Part shown: one piece after another, positions 1 to 5,686 of the stretch
How positions within the stretch are numbered: the first letter of the stretch is position 1
How the letters are laid out: every line of letters starts with the position of its first letter
NCBI GenBank assembly: GCA_003242205.1
Contig: QGUR01000160.1
Span: 1 to 10,228 of the forward strand
Length of the DNA stretch: 10,228 bases
Origin: Chloroflexota bacterium
GTDB taxonomy: Bacteria; Chloroflexota; Anaerolineae; Aggregatilineales; Phototrophicaceae
Direction of reading: 5' to 3'
Translations under genes and position numbers: made by a program
The notes under the pieces: generated by a model
The model's input: the letters and a program-made list of their open reading frames with translations, nothing else
Database searches by the model: none
Told to the model about the DNA's origin: nothing

Positions 1-68
1 CAAGATATTGTGTGTTGGCTGGTTTGGGTTTTTAAAAGAGAAAGCCCCTTGCTGTAAAAAAACCGCCG

Positions 69-1448
69 GTGGGCTCGCTCGTGCTGGGCATCTGGACGCA
101 ACTGATCGGTGGTCTGACGGCCTTCGGCTTTTCGCTCAATTCCGGGCGTGTATTGATGTTCCTGTTGCATCTGGCATCGACCGCGCTGGTGTACGGCATC
201 ACGCTTCGAGCGACGAAACGCAATTTGCCCGCGATCATCGCGACGCTGGTGTTTGCGTTCTCGCCGCTGGTAGTTGCGCTGCAACGGCGTGTCCTGCTGG
301 ACAACATCATGCTGGTCTGGTTGCTGCTGGCGCTGTTCATCATTCTCGGCGAAAACCGCACGCTCAAGCACTACTTCATGAGCGCGGTCTGCTTCGGTAT
401 TGCCGTTCAGACCAAAGGCGCGGCGCTCGGTTTCCTGCCTGCGTTCGTCTATATCGTGACGAACCACTCGTCACGCATACACCGCCGTTTTGCGACCGGG
501 CACTGGGTAGCGCTCTCGCTTTTCATCGTGTCGCTGTATCCGTTGTACGCGCAGATGAAAGAGGAATTGTTCCCGCAGGGATGGTTCCTTGGCGGCGACT
601 TCCCACACGTGAGCCTGCTTGAACGGCTGGCCGACCGAGGGCCGGATACGGGGCGGTTCCTGAACATTGGCGCCGGTTTCACCGAAAGTTTTCAGGAGTG
701 GGTGAACCTCGGCAACGCGACCGCCGACCCGATCATCATCTATGGCGGTATCGTCTGCGCGATCTTTGCCCTGCTGATGGCAGTCGATAACCGCCCGCTG
801 CGCCCGATCGTGGCGATGGTGCTCGCTTTCATTTTCAAGCTCGCCATTAGCGGGCCGATCTTCCCGTCCGACATCATCCTTGGGCTGCCGTTTCTGGCGG
901 CGTGCATCGGCATTGTGATCGGTGCGGTCGCTAACGCTGTCGGCGCGGTGGCAGGCGGTTCGCCCGTTCGCTACGCGCTGGCCACTGTGGTGGCGGCTGC
1001 GATGCTCTATCCCTTTGGGATTTTCTACAGCCAGCGAACCGCGCCTTATACCGCCAATCAGGTTGAAGGGCAGATAGAGGCAGTCAGATGGATCAGCGAA
1101 AACCTGCCCGAAGACGCCGTTATCGTCACCGACAACTACGCCTTTGTGGAACTGCGCCGCAACTTCCAAAACGCGCACCATTACTGGAAGGTTGATACCG
1201 ACCCGGCTGTTAAGTATGCGGAACTCGGCGACGATGTGTGCAACATCGACTATGTGCTGTCCACGCCGCAGGTCGTTGCCGATGTGGCGACATACCAGCT
1301 TGATCTCATGCGCCGCGCCATCGAACAGTCGGAACTGCTCATCACCTATCCGAATAACGGCTGGCCGGTGGAAATTCGCCGGACGAATAAGGCGAATTGT
1401 CTGGCGTCGATTGTCGATAGCGGGGCAGACGGGGCGAACGCCGGCTGA
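69..1448 (+). CDS. PMT/GT39-like membrane glycosyltransferase, 5'-truncated
   Basis: This is a polytopic membrane protein of about 459 residues with many hydrophobic helices in roughly the first 320 residues and a soluble C-terminal tail. It resembles GT39/ArnT/PMT-type enzymes, which move a sugar from a polyprenyl-phosphate donor to an acceptor outside the membrane. Supporting features are Pro-Pro-Val-Gly-Ser at the first coding bases (family members commonly have His-Pro-Pro here, after a first helix and an acidic loop), Arg-Arg-Val-Leu-Leu-Asp near residues 73-78, and Thr-Lys-Gly near 115-117. The catalytic acidic loop and first helix are absent. The open frame goes back only to a TAA at 33-35, and the first 60 bases are T/A-rich and unlike the gene, so the GTG at 69 is a nominal start and the gene has lost its 5' end. 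The stop is 32 nt before the GH18 start, suggesting an operon. Family confidence is moderate; the substrate is unknown. Confidence 0.7.
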   Translation: MGSLVLGIWTQLIGGLTAFGFSLNSGRVLMFLLHLASTALVYGITLRATKRNLPAIIATLVFAFSPLVVALQRRVLLDNIMLVWLLLALFIILGENRTLKHYFMSAVCFGIAVQTKGAALGFLPAFVYIVTNHSSRIHRRFATGHWVALSLFIVSLYPLYAQMKEELFPQGWFLGGDFPHVSLLERLADRGPDTGRFLNIGAGFTESFQEWVNLGNATADPIIIYGGIVCAIFALLMAVDNRPLRPIVAMVLAFIFKLAISGPIFPSDIILGLPFLAACIGIVIGAVANAVGAVAGGSPVRYALATVVAAAMLYPFGIFYSQRTAPYTANQVEGQIEAVRWISENLPEDAVIVTDNYAFVELRRNFQNAHHYWKVDTDPAVKYAELGDDVCNIDYVLSTPQVVADVATYQLDLMRRAIEQSELLITYPNNGWPVEIRRTNKANCLASIVDSGADGANAG

Positions 1449-1468
1449 TGCGGCGCGTCATCGAGTTT

Positions 1469-1474
1469 GAGGAG
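1469..1474 (+). promoter_or_regulatory. Ribosome binding site fixing the GH18 start
   Basis: GAGGAG lies 6 nt before the GTG at 1481. The alternative ATG at 1448 overlaps the preceding stop and would add 11 charged residues in front of the signal peptide, so the GTG is preferred. Confidence 0.7.
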
Positions 1475-1480
1475 AAAACA

Positions 1481-2722
1481 GTGTCGATTCGCACTGGAAT
1501 TGTCACAATCTTAACAGTGTTGGTGCTGAGCCTGTCGCTTGCTCCGGTGAGCGCGCAGGATAACGCGCCCGCATATCGGCTGGTCGGCTACTACACGTCC
1601 TACAGCATCTACGACCAGAACTATCTGATCACCGATATTCCGGCGCATATGCTCACGCATCTCAACTATGCCTATGTCAACATCTCGAACAATCTGCAAT
1701 GCGTGTCGAGCGATAGCTGGGCAGACACGGGCTACTCGTATCCGGGGGATCGCGCCAGCGAGCGTATTCGCGGCAACTTCAAGCAGCTTGGCCTGCTGCG
1801 CGCCAACCATCCTGAGCTGAAAATCCTGATGACGATTGGCGGGTGGGATTTTTCCGACAACTTCTCGGAAGCGGTGCGTACGGAGAACTCGCGCACCCGT
1901 CTCATTCGCTCGTGTGTCGCCTTCATGCGCGACAACGGCTTCGATGGCATCGACATTGACTGGCGCTATCCCGTCATCGGCGGCAGAAGCGCGGAGAACG
2001 CCTCGCCCGAAGACACGGACAACCTGACGCTATTCCTGCGCGAGCTGCGGGCCGAGCTCGATAGGTGGAGTATCGACGATGGGCGCACCTATTTGCTGAC
2101 CCTGACAGCCCCGGCTGCGGAAGCGCAGTACAGGTATTTTGACCTCCAGCAGATACATGGCGCTCTGGACTGGATTAACCTGCAGGCGTTCGGTTTTTAC
2201 GGAGCGTGGAGCGAGATTGCGGGTCATCATGCCGGGTTGTATGCCAACCGGCGCGACCCGCTTGCGGATCATGGGCTGACCGTCGATGCCGCTGTGAACG
2301 CTTATCTCGATGCCGGTGTTCCCGCCGACAAGATTGTGCTTGGAACCGGTTTTTACGCCCAGACATGGCGCAATATCCGCCCAAGCGACTATTTCGGCCT
2401 ATTCCAGCCGACCGGCGGAGTGCCGTCTGGCACGCGCGACAGCGGCACGCTGTTCTACCGCGATCTTGGGCCGTTTCTGAGCAGCCAGAGTTACGTGCGT
2501 TTCTTTGACGATGAAGCGCGGGCGGCGTGGATGTATAACGCAGAGCGACGCATCGGCATCAGTTATGAAAATGCCGAGTCGCTTTTACACAAAGTCGCAT
2601 ACGTGCGCGAGCGTGGGCTTGGCGGCATGGCCGTGTGGCAACTGAGCTACGACGACGCGCAGCACACCCTGCTCTCGACGCTCTATAACGCGTTGACGCT
2701 ACGACCGCAGAGCGCCGGGTGA
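1481..2722 (+). CDS. Secreted GH18 chitinase-fold protein, probable catalytically dead pseudoenzyme
   Basis: The protein has 413 residues from GTG 1481 and a clear signal peptide with a likely cut after VSA at residue 25. The rest is one GH18 TIM barrel with no added binding module. Family landmarks are Thr-Ile-Gly-Gly-Trp at 118-122 (the SxGG strand), Asp155/Asp158/Asp160 of the DxxDxDxE strand, the Asp-Trp-Ile-Asn strand around 230-233, a GTGFYAQ strand, and a C-terminal GGMAVWQLS strand. Chitinases hydrolyse beta-1,4-GlcNAc polymers using the Glu of DxxDxDxE as acid. Here that position is Arg162 (codon CGC at 1964-1966). The usual Met-x-Tyr-Asp that positions the N-acetyl group is Gln235-Ala-Phe237-Gly238. 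Both changes argue for a protein that binds but does not cleave glycans, like YKL-40 or concanavalin B. The reading frame is intact and conserved outside the active site, so decay is unlikely. It probably shares a transcript with the upstream glycosyltransferase. The ligand is unknown. Confidence 0.9.
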   Translation: MSIRTGIVTILTVLVLSLSLAPVSAQDNAPAYRLVGYYTSYSIYDQNYLITDIPAHMLTHLNYAYVNISNNLQCVSSDSWADTGYSYPGDRASERIRGNFKQLGLLRANHPELKILMTIGGWDFSDNFSEAVRTENSRTRLIRSCVAFMRDNGFDGIDIDWRYPVIGGRSAENASPEDTDNLTLFLRELRAELDRWSIDDGRTYLLTLTAPAAEAQYRYFDLQQIHGALDWINLQAFGFYGAWSEIAGHHAGLYANRRDPLADHGLTVDAAVNAYLDAGVPADKIVLGTGFYAQTWRNIRPSDYFGLFQPTGGVPSGTRDSGTLFYRDLGPFLSSQSYVRFFDDEARAAWMYNAERRIGISYENAESLLHKVAYVRERGLGGMAVWQLSYDDAQHTLLSTLYNALTLRPQSAG

Positions 2723-2724
2723 AT

Positions 2725-2904
2725 TCAGGAGCGCGGAGAAATCACCTGATTTGTGCGCGCTTCCGGCGAACGGTCTGGCTTTCCCGTGACAATTGCGCCG
2801 ATGAGTACGGCGGCGGGAAAGCCAGCCAGCAACCCAAGCAGCAAAATCGTGGGGGCAAGGGACCAGACCCAGAAATCGACGAAGTTCACGATTGTTTCAA
2901 GCAT
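2725..2904 (-). CDS. Small membrane protein, 59 aa, unrecognised family
   Basis: A minus-strand frame from ATG at 2904-2902 to TGA at 2727-2725 encodes 59 residues. It begins MLETIVNFVDFW, continues with a long hydrophobic stretch (about residues 8-41, rich in Leu, Ala, Gly, Ile and Val, with a Gly-Phe-Pro break near 28-30), and ends in a short polar tail with several Arg. This is the pattern of a small inner-membrane protein with one long helix or two short ones. An in-frame TAA lies seven codons upstream, so the ATG is the only good start. The ribosome binding site is weak (GGA about 11 nt upstream). It ends 2 nt from the convergent GH18 stop. A promoter-like sequence lies upstream on the same strand. 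No family is recognised and no function is proposed. The opposite-strand frame is hydrophilic and basic, as expected of an antisense shadow. Confidence 0.6.
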   Translation of the reverse strand: MLETIVNFVDFWVWSLAPTILLLGLLAGFPAAVLIGAIVTGKPDRSPEARTNQVISPRS

Positions 2905-2972
2905 TAAGGTTGTCCGTTCGCTTTAGCGTATCTTAACTTATCATAAAGGAAATTTTGCGCGGTCAACCTTAA
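2904..2972. repeat. 9-bp inverted repeat bracketing the candidate promoter
   Basis: TTAAGGTTG at 2904-2912 and its exact complement CAACCTTAA at 2964-2972 are 51 bp apart. One copy overlaps the -35 element and the other abuts the start codon of the small minus-strand gene, a layout compatible with paired operator half-sites. Chance occurrence in this AT-richer stretch is possible. Confidence 0.4.
2940..2966 (-). promoter_or_regulatory. Candidate promoter for the 59-aa protein
   Basis: On the minus strand TTGACC (2966-2961) is followed 15 nt later by TATGAT (2945-2940), or 17 nt later by the poorer TGATAA. The -35 is close to consensus, but the better -10 has a short spacer, so this is tentative. 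Confidence 0.35.
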
Positions 2973-3013
2973 GTTTTTGCTAGAAACGTTCCATTTGCCT
3001 TGCCTATTTGACG

Positions 3014-3054
3014 ACGCGCCCTTCTTCCCACATGACTCGGGAAGAAGGGCGCGT
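3014..3054. terminator. Long perfect hairpin, probable bidirectional terminator
   Basis: Arms at 3014-3029 (ACGCGCCCTTCTTCCC) and 3039-3054 pair perfectly over 16 bp around a 9-nt loop. On the plus strand only a short T-rich tail follows (TTTAGTCT), and there is no real U-run on the minus strand, so termination efficiency is uncertain. It sits about 100 nt past the stop of the minus-strand LysM-glycosidase gene. It is also the first strong hairpin that plus-strand transcripts from the GH18 gene would meet. Shorter GC hairpins at 3073-3083 and 3108-3129 lie between it and the LysM-glycosidase stop. Confidence 0.6.
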
Positions 3055-3154
3055 TTAGTCTGGTGAGTTTCGGGGCAACGCCCGGACTTGAAGATGGCTG
3101 CGCGATTACGGGCGGCTGCGGCTGCCCGTGGCGCGGCCTTGCCTTCACGTTAGC

Positions 3155-4591
3155 TTAACGGTTCATTGCCGCGCCGAGCGTGATGCACGCCAGACACTGG
3201 TTGCCGCGCACGATCGCGTAGCCTGCCTGCGGGTCTGCGCCGTACAGCGTCGCGTCCACGTTCCAGATGATCATCAGGCGCACGTTGCCGCTGTTGCGGG
3301 CCAGTGTCGCGGCGGATGCCAGCCATTCGGCCTGCTGCTGCAGCGTGGTGTTCGCGGCCCACTCGAAGCCGGCGGGCAGCGGGCCAAGCCCTTCAGGCGT
3401 CAGGTAGCCGAGTTCGGTGAAGCACAGCGGTTTGTTCGGGAAGATGCTGCGATAGGTGTTCACCATCGTCGGATAGTAACGTGTGTAGTGCGTGCTGTTG
3501 CCGCGCGGGTCGCCACTGCTGGCGGTCGGCGGCAGGATGCCTTCGTTGTAGTGGATGCCCGTGCAGTCGAAGAACTGTCCGGCCCCGGCAGCGGCCATCT
3601 GTTGCAGGAACACGTTGTCGTCACAACCGTTGGCCGTGCAGCGCCCGCCGAAGAAGCCGGTCGGGGCGGGGGCGCCACTAATGACCATGACATTCGGGTT
3701 AGCGCTCTTGATGGCCTGATAGGCGGCGCTCAGCATCTGCGTGTAGGCTGCGCCGCTGATCTGCCCCGCAGGCCACTCGCGCTCGATGTTCTGCTCGTTC
3801 CACACTTCAATCGCATCCGGGCCAAGCGCTGCGACACCGCCCAGGAAGCTGGCAAATTCCTGATAGTACTGCGTCGGATTCTGCGCCAGTTGGCCGGGGT
3901 CGCCGAGCACGCTCAACAGCACCTTGAAGCCACGGTCGCGCGCGTTGTTGATCTCATCCTGCGCGATACTGGCGGGTTCGCCGCGGTTCCACTTGATCTG
4001 ATATTTAGCCCAGGTCATGCCCGCGCCGCGCATCTGCTCCGGATAGGCGAAGCTGAACACGTGCCCGCCCAGCTCGAAACCGCCGGGGATCGGAGCGGGC
4101 GTCGGCGCGCCCGGCGCCGGGGTTGGTGGCGGTGGCGTTACGCCGCCGGGGCCGGGAATGCGAAGCTGCTGGCCGGCATAAATCAGGTTGGGGTTCGCGA
4201 TGCCGTTCAGTTGCGCGATGGCCTGATAGGTGGTTCCAAACCGGCGCGCAATGCTCGACAGCGTATCGCCGCGCACGACGGTATAGATCGTGCCGTCGGT
4301 TGGAGGCGGCGTGGGCTGGCCCGGCGGAACCGGTGTTGCCGTTGGCGCTGGAGCGCCTGGGCCGGGGATCACAAGCCGCTGCCCGACATAAATCAGATTC
4401 ACGTTGGCAATGCCATTGGCCGTAGCAATGGCCGAGATAGTAGTGTTATAGCGCAGCGAAATACGAAACAGGTTTTCGCCGGGCTGTACGATATGGATGA
4501 TCTGTTCCTGAGAGCTTGGCGCGGCAAGCGCTACGTTGCCAAAGACAACGAGCGCTGCTAACAGGCCCAGGACGAAGATAAAACGGCGCAT
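3155..4591 (-). CDS. Secreted LysM(x2)-glycoside hydrolase fusion
   Basis: The protein has 478 residues. A signal peptide (1 to about 23, ending ALA) is followed by LysM 1 (about 31-76), a Pro/Thr linker, LysM 2 (about 102-146), a second Pro/Thr linker, and a catalytic-type domain (about 171-478). LysM domains bind GlcNAc in peptidoglycan or chitin. The C-terminal domain looks like a clan GH-A TIM barrel: Trp264-Asn265-Glu266 fits the acid/base strand and Thr392-Glu393-Leu-Gly-Tyr fits the nucleophile strand, with Ile-Ile-Trp443 on a late strand. Both glutamates are present, so activity is plausible. Six Cys (318, 323, 343, 390, 466, 469) all lie in this domain and could form disulfides outside the cell. 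The GH family number and substrate cannot be assigned by eye. The start is supported by AAGGAGG 5 nt upstream. It lies downstream of a related LysM-only gene on the same strand, with a dyad between them suggesting separate transcripts. Confidence 0.88.
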   Translation of the reverse strand: MRRFIFVLGLLAALVVFGNVALAAPSSQEQIIHIVQPGENLFRISLRYNTTISAIATANGIANVNLIYVGQRLVIPGPGAPAPTATPVPPGQPTPPPTDGTIYTVVRGDTLSSIARRFGTTYQAIAQLNGIANPNLIYAGQQLRIPGPGGVTPPPPTPAPGAPTPAPIPGGFELGGHVFSFAYPEQMRGAGMTWAKYQIKWNRGEPASIAQDEINNARDRGFKVLLSVLGDPGQLAQNPTQYYQEFASFLGGVAALGPDAIEVWNEQNIEREWPAGQISGAAYTQMLSAAYQAIKSANPNVMVISGAPAPTGFFGGRCTANGCDDNVFLQQMAAAGAGQFFDCTGIHYNEGILPPTASSGDPRGNSTHYTRYYPTMVNTYRSIFPNKPLCFTELGYLTPEGLGPLPAGFEWAANTTLQQQAEWLASAATLARNSGNVRLMIIWNVDATLYGADPQAGYAIVRGNQCLACITLGAAMNR

Positions 4592-4596
4592 GAACC

Positions 4597-4603
4597 CCTC
4601 CTT
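4597..4603 (-). promoter_or_regulatory. Strong ribosome binding site of the LysM-glycosidase gene
   Basis: On the minus strand AAGGAGG is placed 5 nt before the ATG at 4591, which fixes the start. Confidence 0.75.
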
Positions 4604-4650
4604 GTTGAATGCCCTGTTCGCCAGACTTAAAACCTAAACATATAAAGAAG

Positions 4651-4679
4651 TGTGTACGGGTATATCTAACCCGTACACA
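4651..4679 (-). terminator. Perfect 11-bp dyad, likely terminator of the LysM-only gene
   Basis: TGTGTACGGGT (4651-4661) and ACCCGTACACA (4669-4679) are exact complements around a 7-nt AT-rich loop. In the minus direction the stem is followed by the T-rich CTTCTTTAT, and it lies about 70 nt past the stop of the upstream LysM gene, so a terminator is the simplest reading. An operator for the downstream LysM-glycosidase gene is an alternative, because the dyad lies about 60-90 bp before its start. Confidence 0.55.
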
Positions 4680-4751
4680 ACCATTTTACAACGTTTTTGA
4701 TACTGTGCATGCGTTTTACACGGCGTTTTTACAGTTATGACGTAGCGGCGC

Positions 4752-5327
4752 TTAGTAAACCGGAATCTGCAGCAGCATTCCTACCCAGATATGGTTCGGG
4801 TTGTAGATTCCGTTATAGCTGGCAATCGCGCTCACTGACGTCCCGTAGCGCGCCGCAATCCGCGACAGCGTATCGCCGGGCTGCACGTAGTAGGTGTAGA
4901 TGGTTGGCTGGCGCGGAATGACCAGCACCTGGCCGACGTAGATCTGGTTCGGGTTGTAGATGCCATTGGCGGCTGCCAGCACCTGATACGTCGTGCCAAA
5001 GTAACGGGCGATCTTCGACAGGCTGTCGCCGGGCTGCACCGTGTAGTACGTCAGCACGCCATGTGGCGGATAGGCCGGTGGCGGCGGCGCGGGCGGCGGG
5101 TAGTGGCCAACGGGAATGATGAGCCTTTGGCCGACGTAGATGCGGTTCGGGTTCCAGATGTTGTTGGCCGACACAATGGCTGAAACCGAGACGCCGTAGC
5201 GGGCGGCGATTCGGGAAAGGTTTTCGCCCGGCGCTACGACATGAACAAAACCGCTCGCTTCGACTACTCCAGAAGCAAGCACCATCAGGCTGACCACGAC
5301 CAGCATTAGAATGAACCGACGGATCAT
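4752..5327 (-). CDS. Secreted triple-LysM protein
   Basis: The protein has 191 residues and consists of a signal peptide (1 to about 24, likely cut VEA/SG), LysM 1 (about 27-72), a Pro-rich linker (about 77-89), LysM 2 (about 93-137) and LysM 3 (about 144-189). Each LysM shows the pattern Val-x-Pro-Gly-(Asp/Glu)-x-Leu-Ser-(Arg/Lys)-Ile-Ala, then Asn-Pro-Asn-x-Ile-Tyr/Trp-Val-Gly and a closing Ile-Pro. There is no enzymatic domain and the chain ends 2 residues after the last LysM, so the role is probably binding peptidoglycan or another GlcNAc polymer outside the membrane. LysM sequences and signal peptide (Met-x-Arg-Arg-Phe-Ile) resemble those of the neighbouring LysM-glycosidase, pointing to common origin. 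The only nearby ribosome-binding motif, AGGAGG, is 15 nt before the ATG, which is long, and no other in-frame start lies between. Confidence 0.9.
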   Translation of the reverse strand: MIRRFILMLVVVSLMVLASGVVEASGFVHVVAPGENLSRIAARYGVSVSAIVSANNIWNPNRIYVGQRLIIPVGHYPPPAPPPPAYPPHGVLTYYTVQPGDSLSKIARYFGTTYQVLAAANGIYNPNQIYVGQVLVIPRQPTIYTYYVQPGDTLSRIAARYGTSVSAIASYNGIYNPNHIWVGMLLQIPVY

Positions 5328-5527
5328 ATTGCTTTTGCTGCCCCTCCTGTTTTGGCGCTACAAAAGGCCTAAGCGAGATTATTGTTCAGATATTTTCCAA
5401 GTGCCAGCTTATCGACACCCCGATCATCAGTCAGACCGATCATTTTCAGTGTAGCACAGGACGCGATTCGCCGCTGAAGCGCAACGCAATACCGGGTGAG
5501 CGTTATGCACAATGCTCGCCATCTGCC

Positions 5528-5557
5528 GGAGTCGAGCCGGGGCCGGACTCGTTTTTT
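5528..5557 (+). terminator. GC-rich hairpin with T-run upstream of glnA
   Basis: CGAG-CCGG and CCGG-A-CTCG pair imperfectly (alternatively GAGTC with GACTC), followed directly by TTTTTT at 5552-5557 on the plus strand. It has intrinsic-terminator form, but no plus-strand gene precedes it. It could be a leader attenuator for glnA if transcription starts upstream of 5495, or it could end an antisense or small RNA. Confidence 0.4.
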
Positions 5558-5628
5558 GGTGATTTCTGACAGGAAATGCGAGGTGTTTTTGGCGAGTTTT
5601 CGCTCAAGAAGTCGGTCTGGACGCTTCA

Positions 5629-5634
5629 TATAAT
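5629..5634 (+). promoter_or_regulatory. Candidate -10 element for glnA
   Basis: An exact TATAAT lies 52 nt upstream of the glnA ATG, giving a leader of about 45 nt. No recognisable -35 is present at 16-18 bp spacing, so an activator may be needed or the match may be chance. Confidence 0.4.
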
Positions 5635-5686
5635 GCAAACGTCAGCCAATTAATTGTGGAAGCTTGACAGTCACGGAGTAGGTCCC

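Larger units (their letters stand above)
5328..5686. other. Divergent intergenic region between the LysM gene and glnA
   Basis: No convincing gene is seen in this 359-nt stretch. Towards the LysM gene (minus strand) there is an extended -10-like TGCTACACT at 5456-5448 with no clear -35. Towards glnA (plus strand) there is a perfect TATAAT at 5629-5634, also without a good -35. Between them are a 10-bp stem with G-U pairs (5495-5504 with 5511-5520) and a GC-rich hairpin followed by six T (about 5528-5557). A minus-strand open frame of 89 codons covers most of the region, but its Arg/Lys-rich composition and overlap with promoter-like sequences argue against it being a gene. Confidence 0.5.

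Noticed and set aside
2719..2907. Plus-strand 62-codon frame starting at a GTG overlapping the GH18 stop
   Set aside because: The product is basic, hydrophilic and Gln/Lys/Gly-rich, and the opposite strand gives a coherent membrane protein over the same bases; this is its antisense shadow.
3128..4561. Long 477-codon plus-strand frame opposite the LysM-glycosidase gene
   Set aside because: It mirrors the real gene on the other strand; the product is Arg/His/Ala-rich with no domains, while the minus frame has a signal peptide, LysM domains and a strong ribosome site.
4752..5327. LysM repeats considered as a DNA repeat array
   Set aside because: The periodicity is of protein domains (about 50 residues) with diverged DNA; there are no near-identical nucleotide repeats or regular spacers as in a CRISPR array.
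5369..5638. 89-codon minus-strand frame upstream of the triple-LysM gene
   Set aside because: Arg/Lys-rich with no recognisable domain, no ribosome binding site, and it overlaps hairpins and promoter-like elements of the divergent spacer.
5664..5669. Perfect TTGACA as a -35 box before glnA
   Set aside because: A matching -10 would have to lie at the start codon or within the gene, and no -10-like sequence is there.
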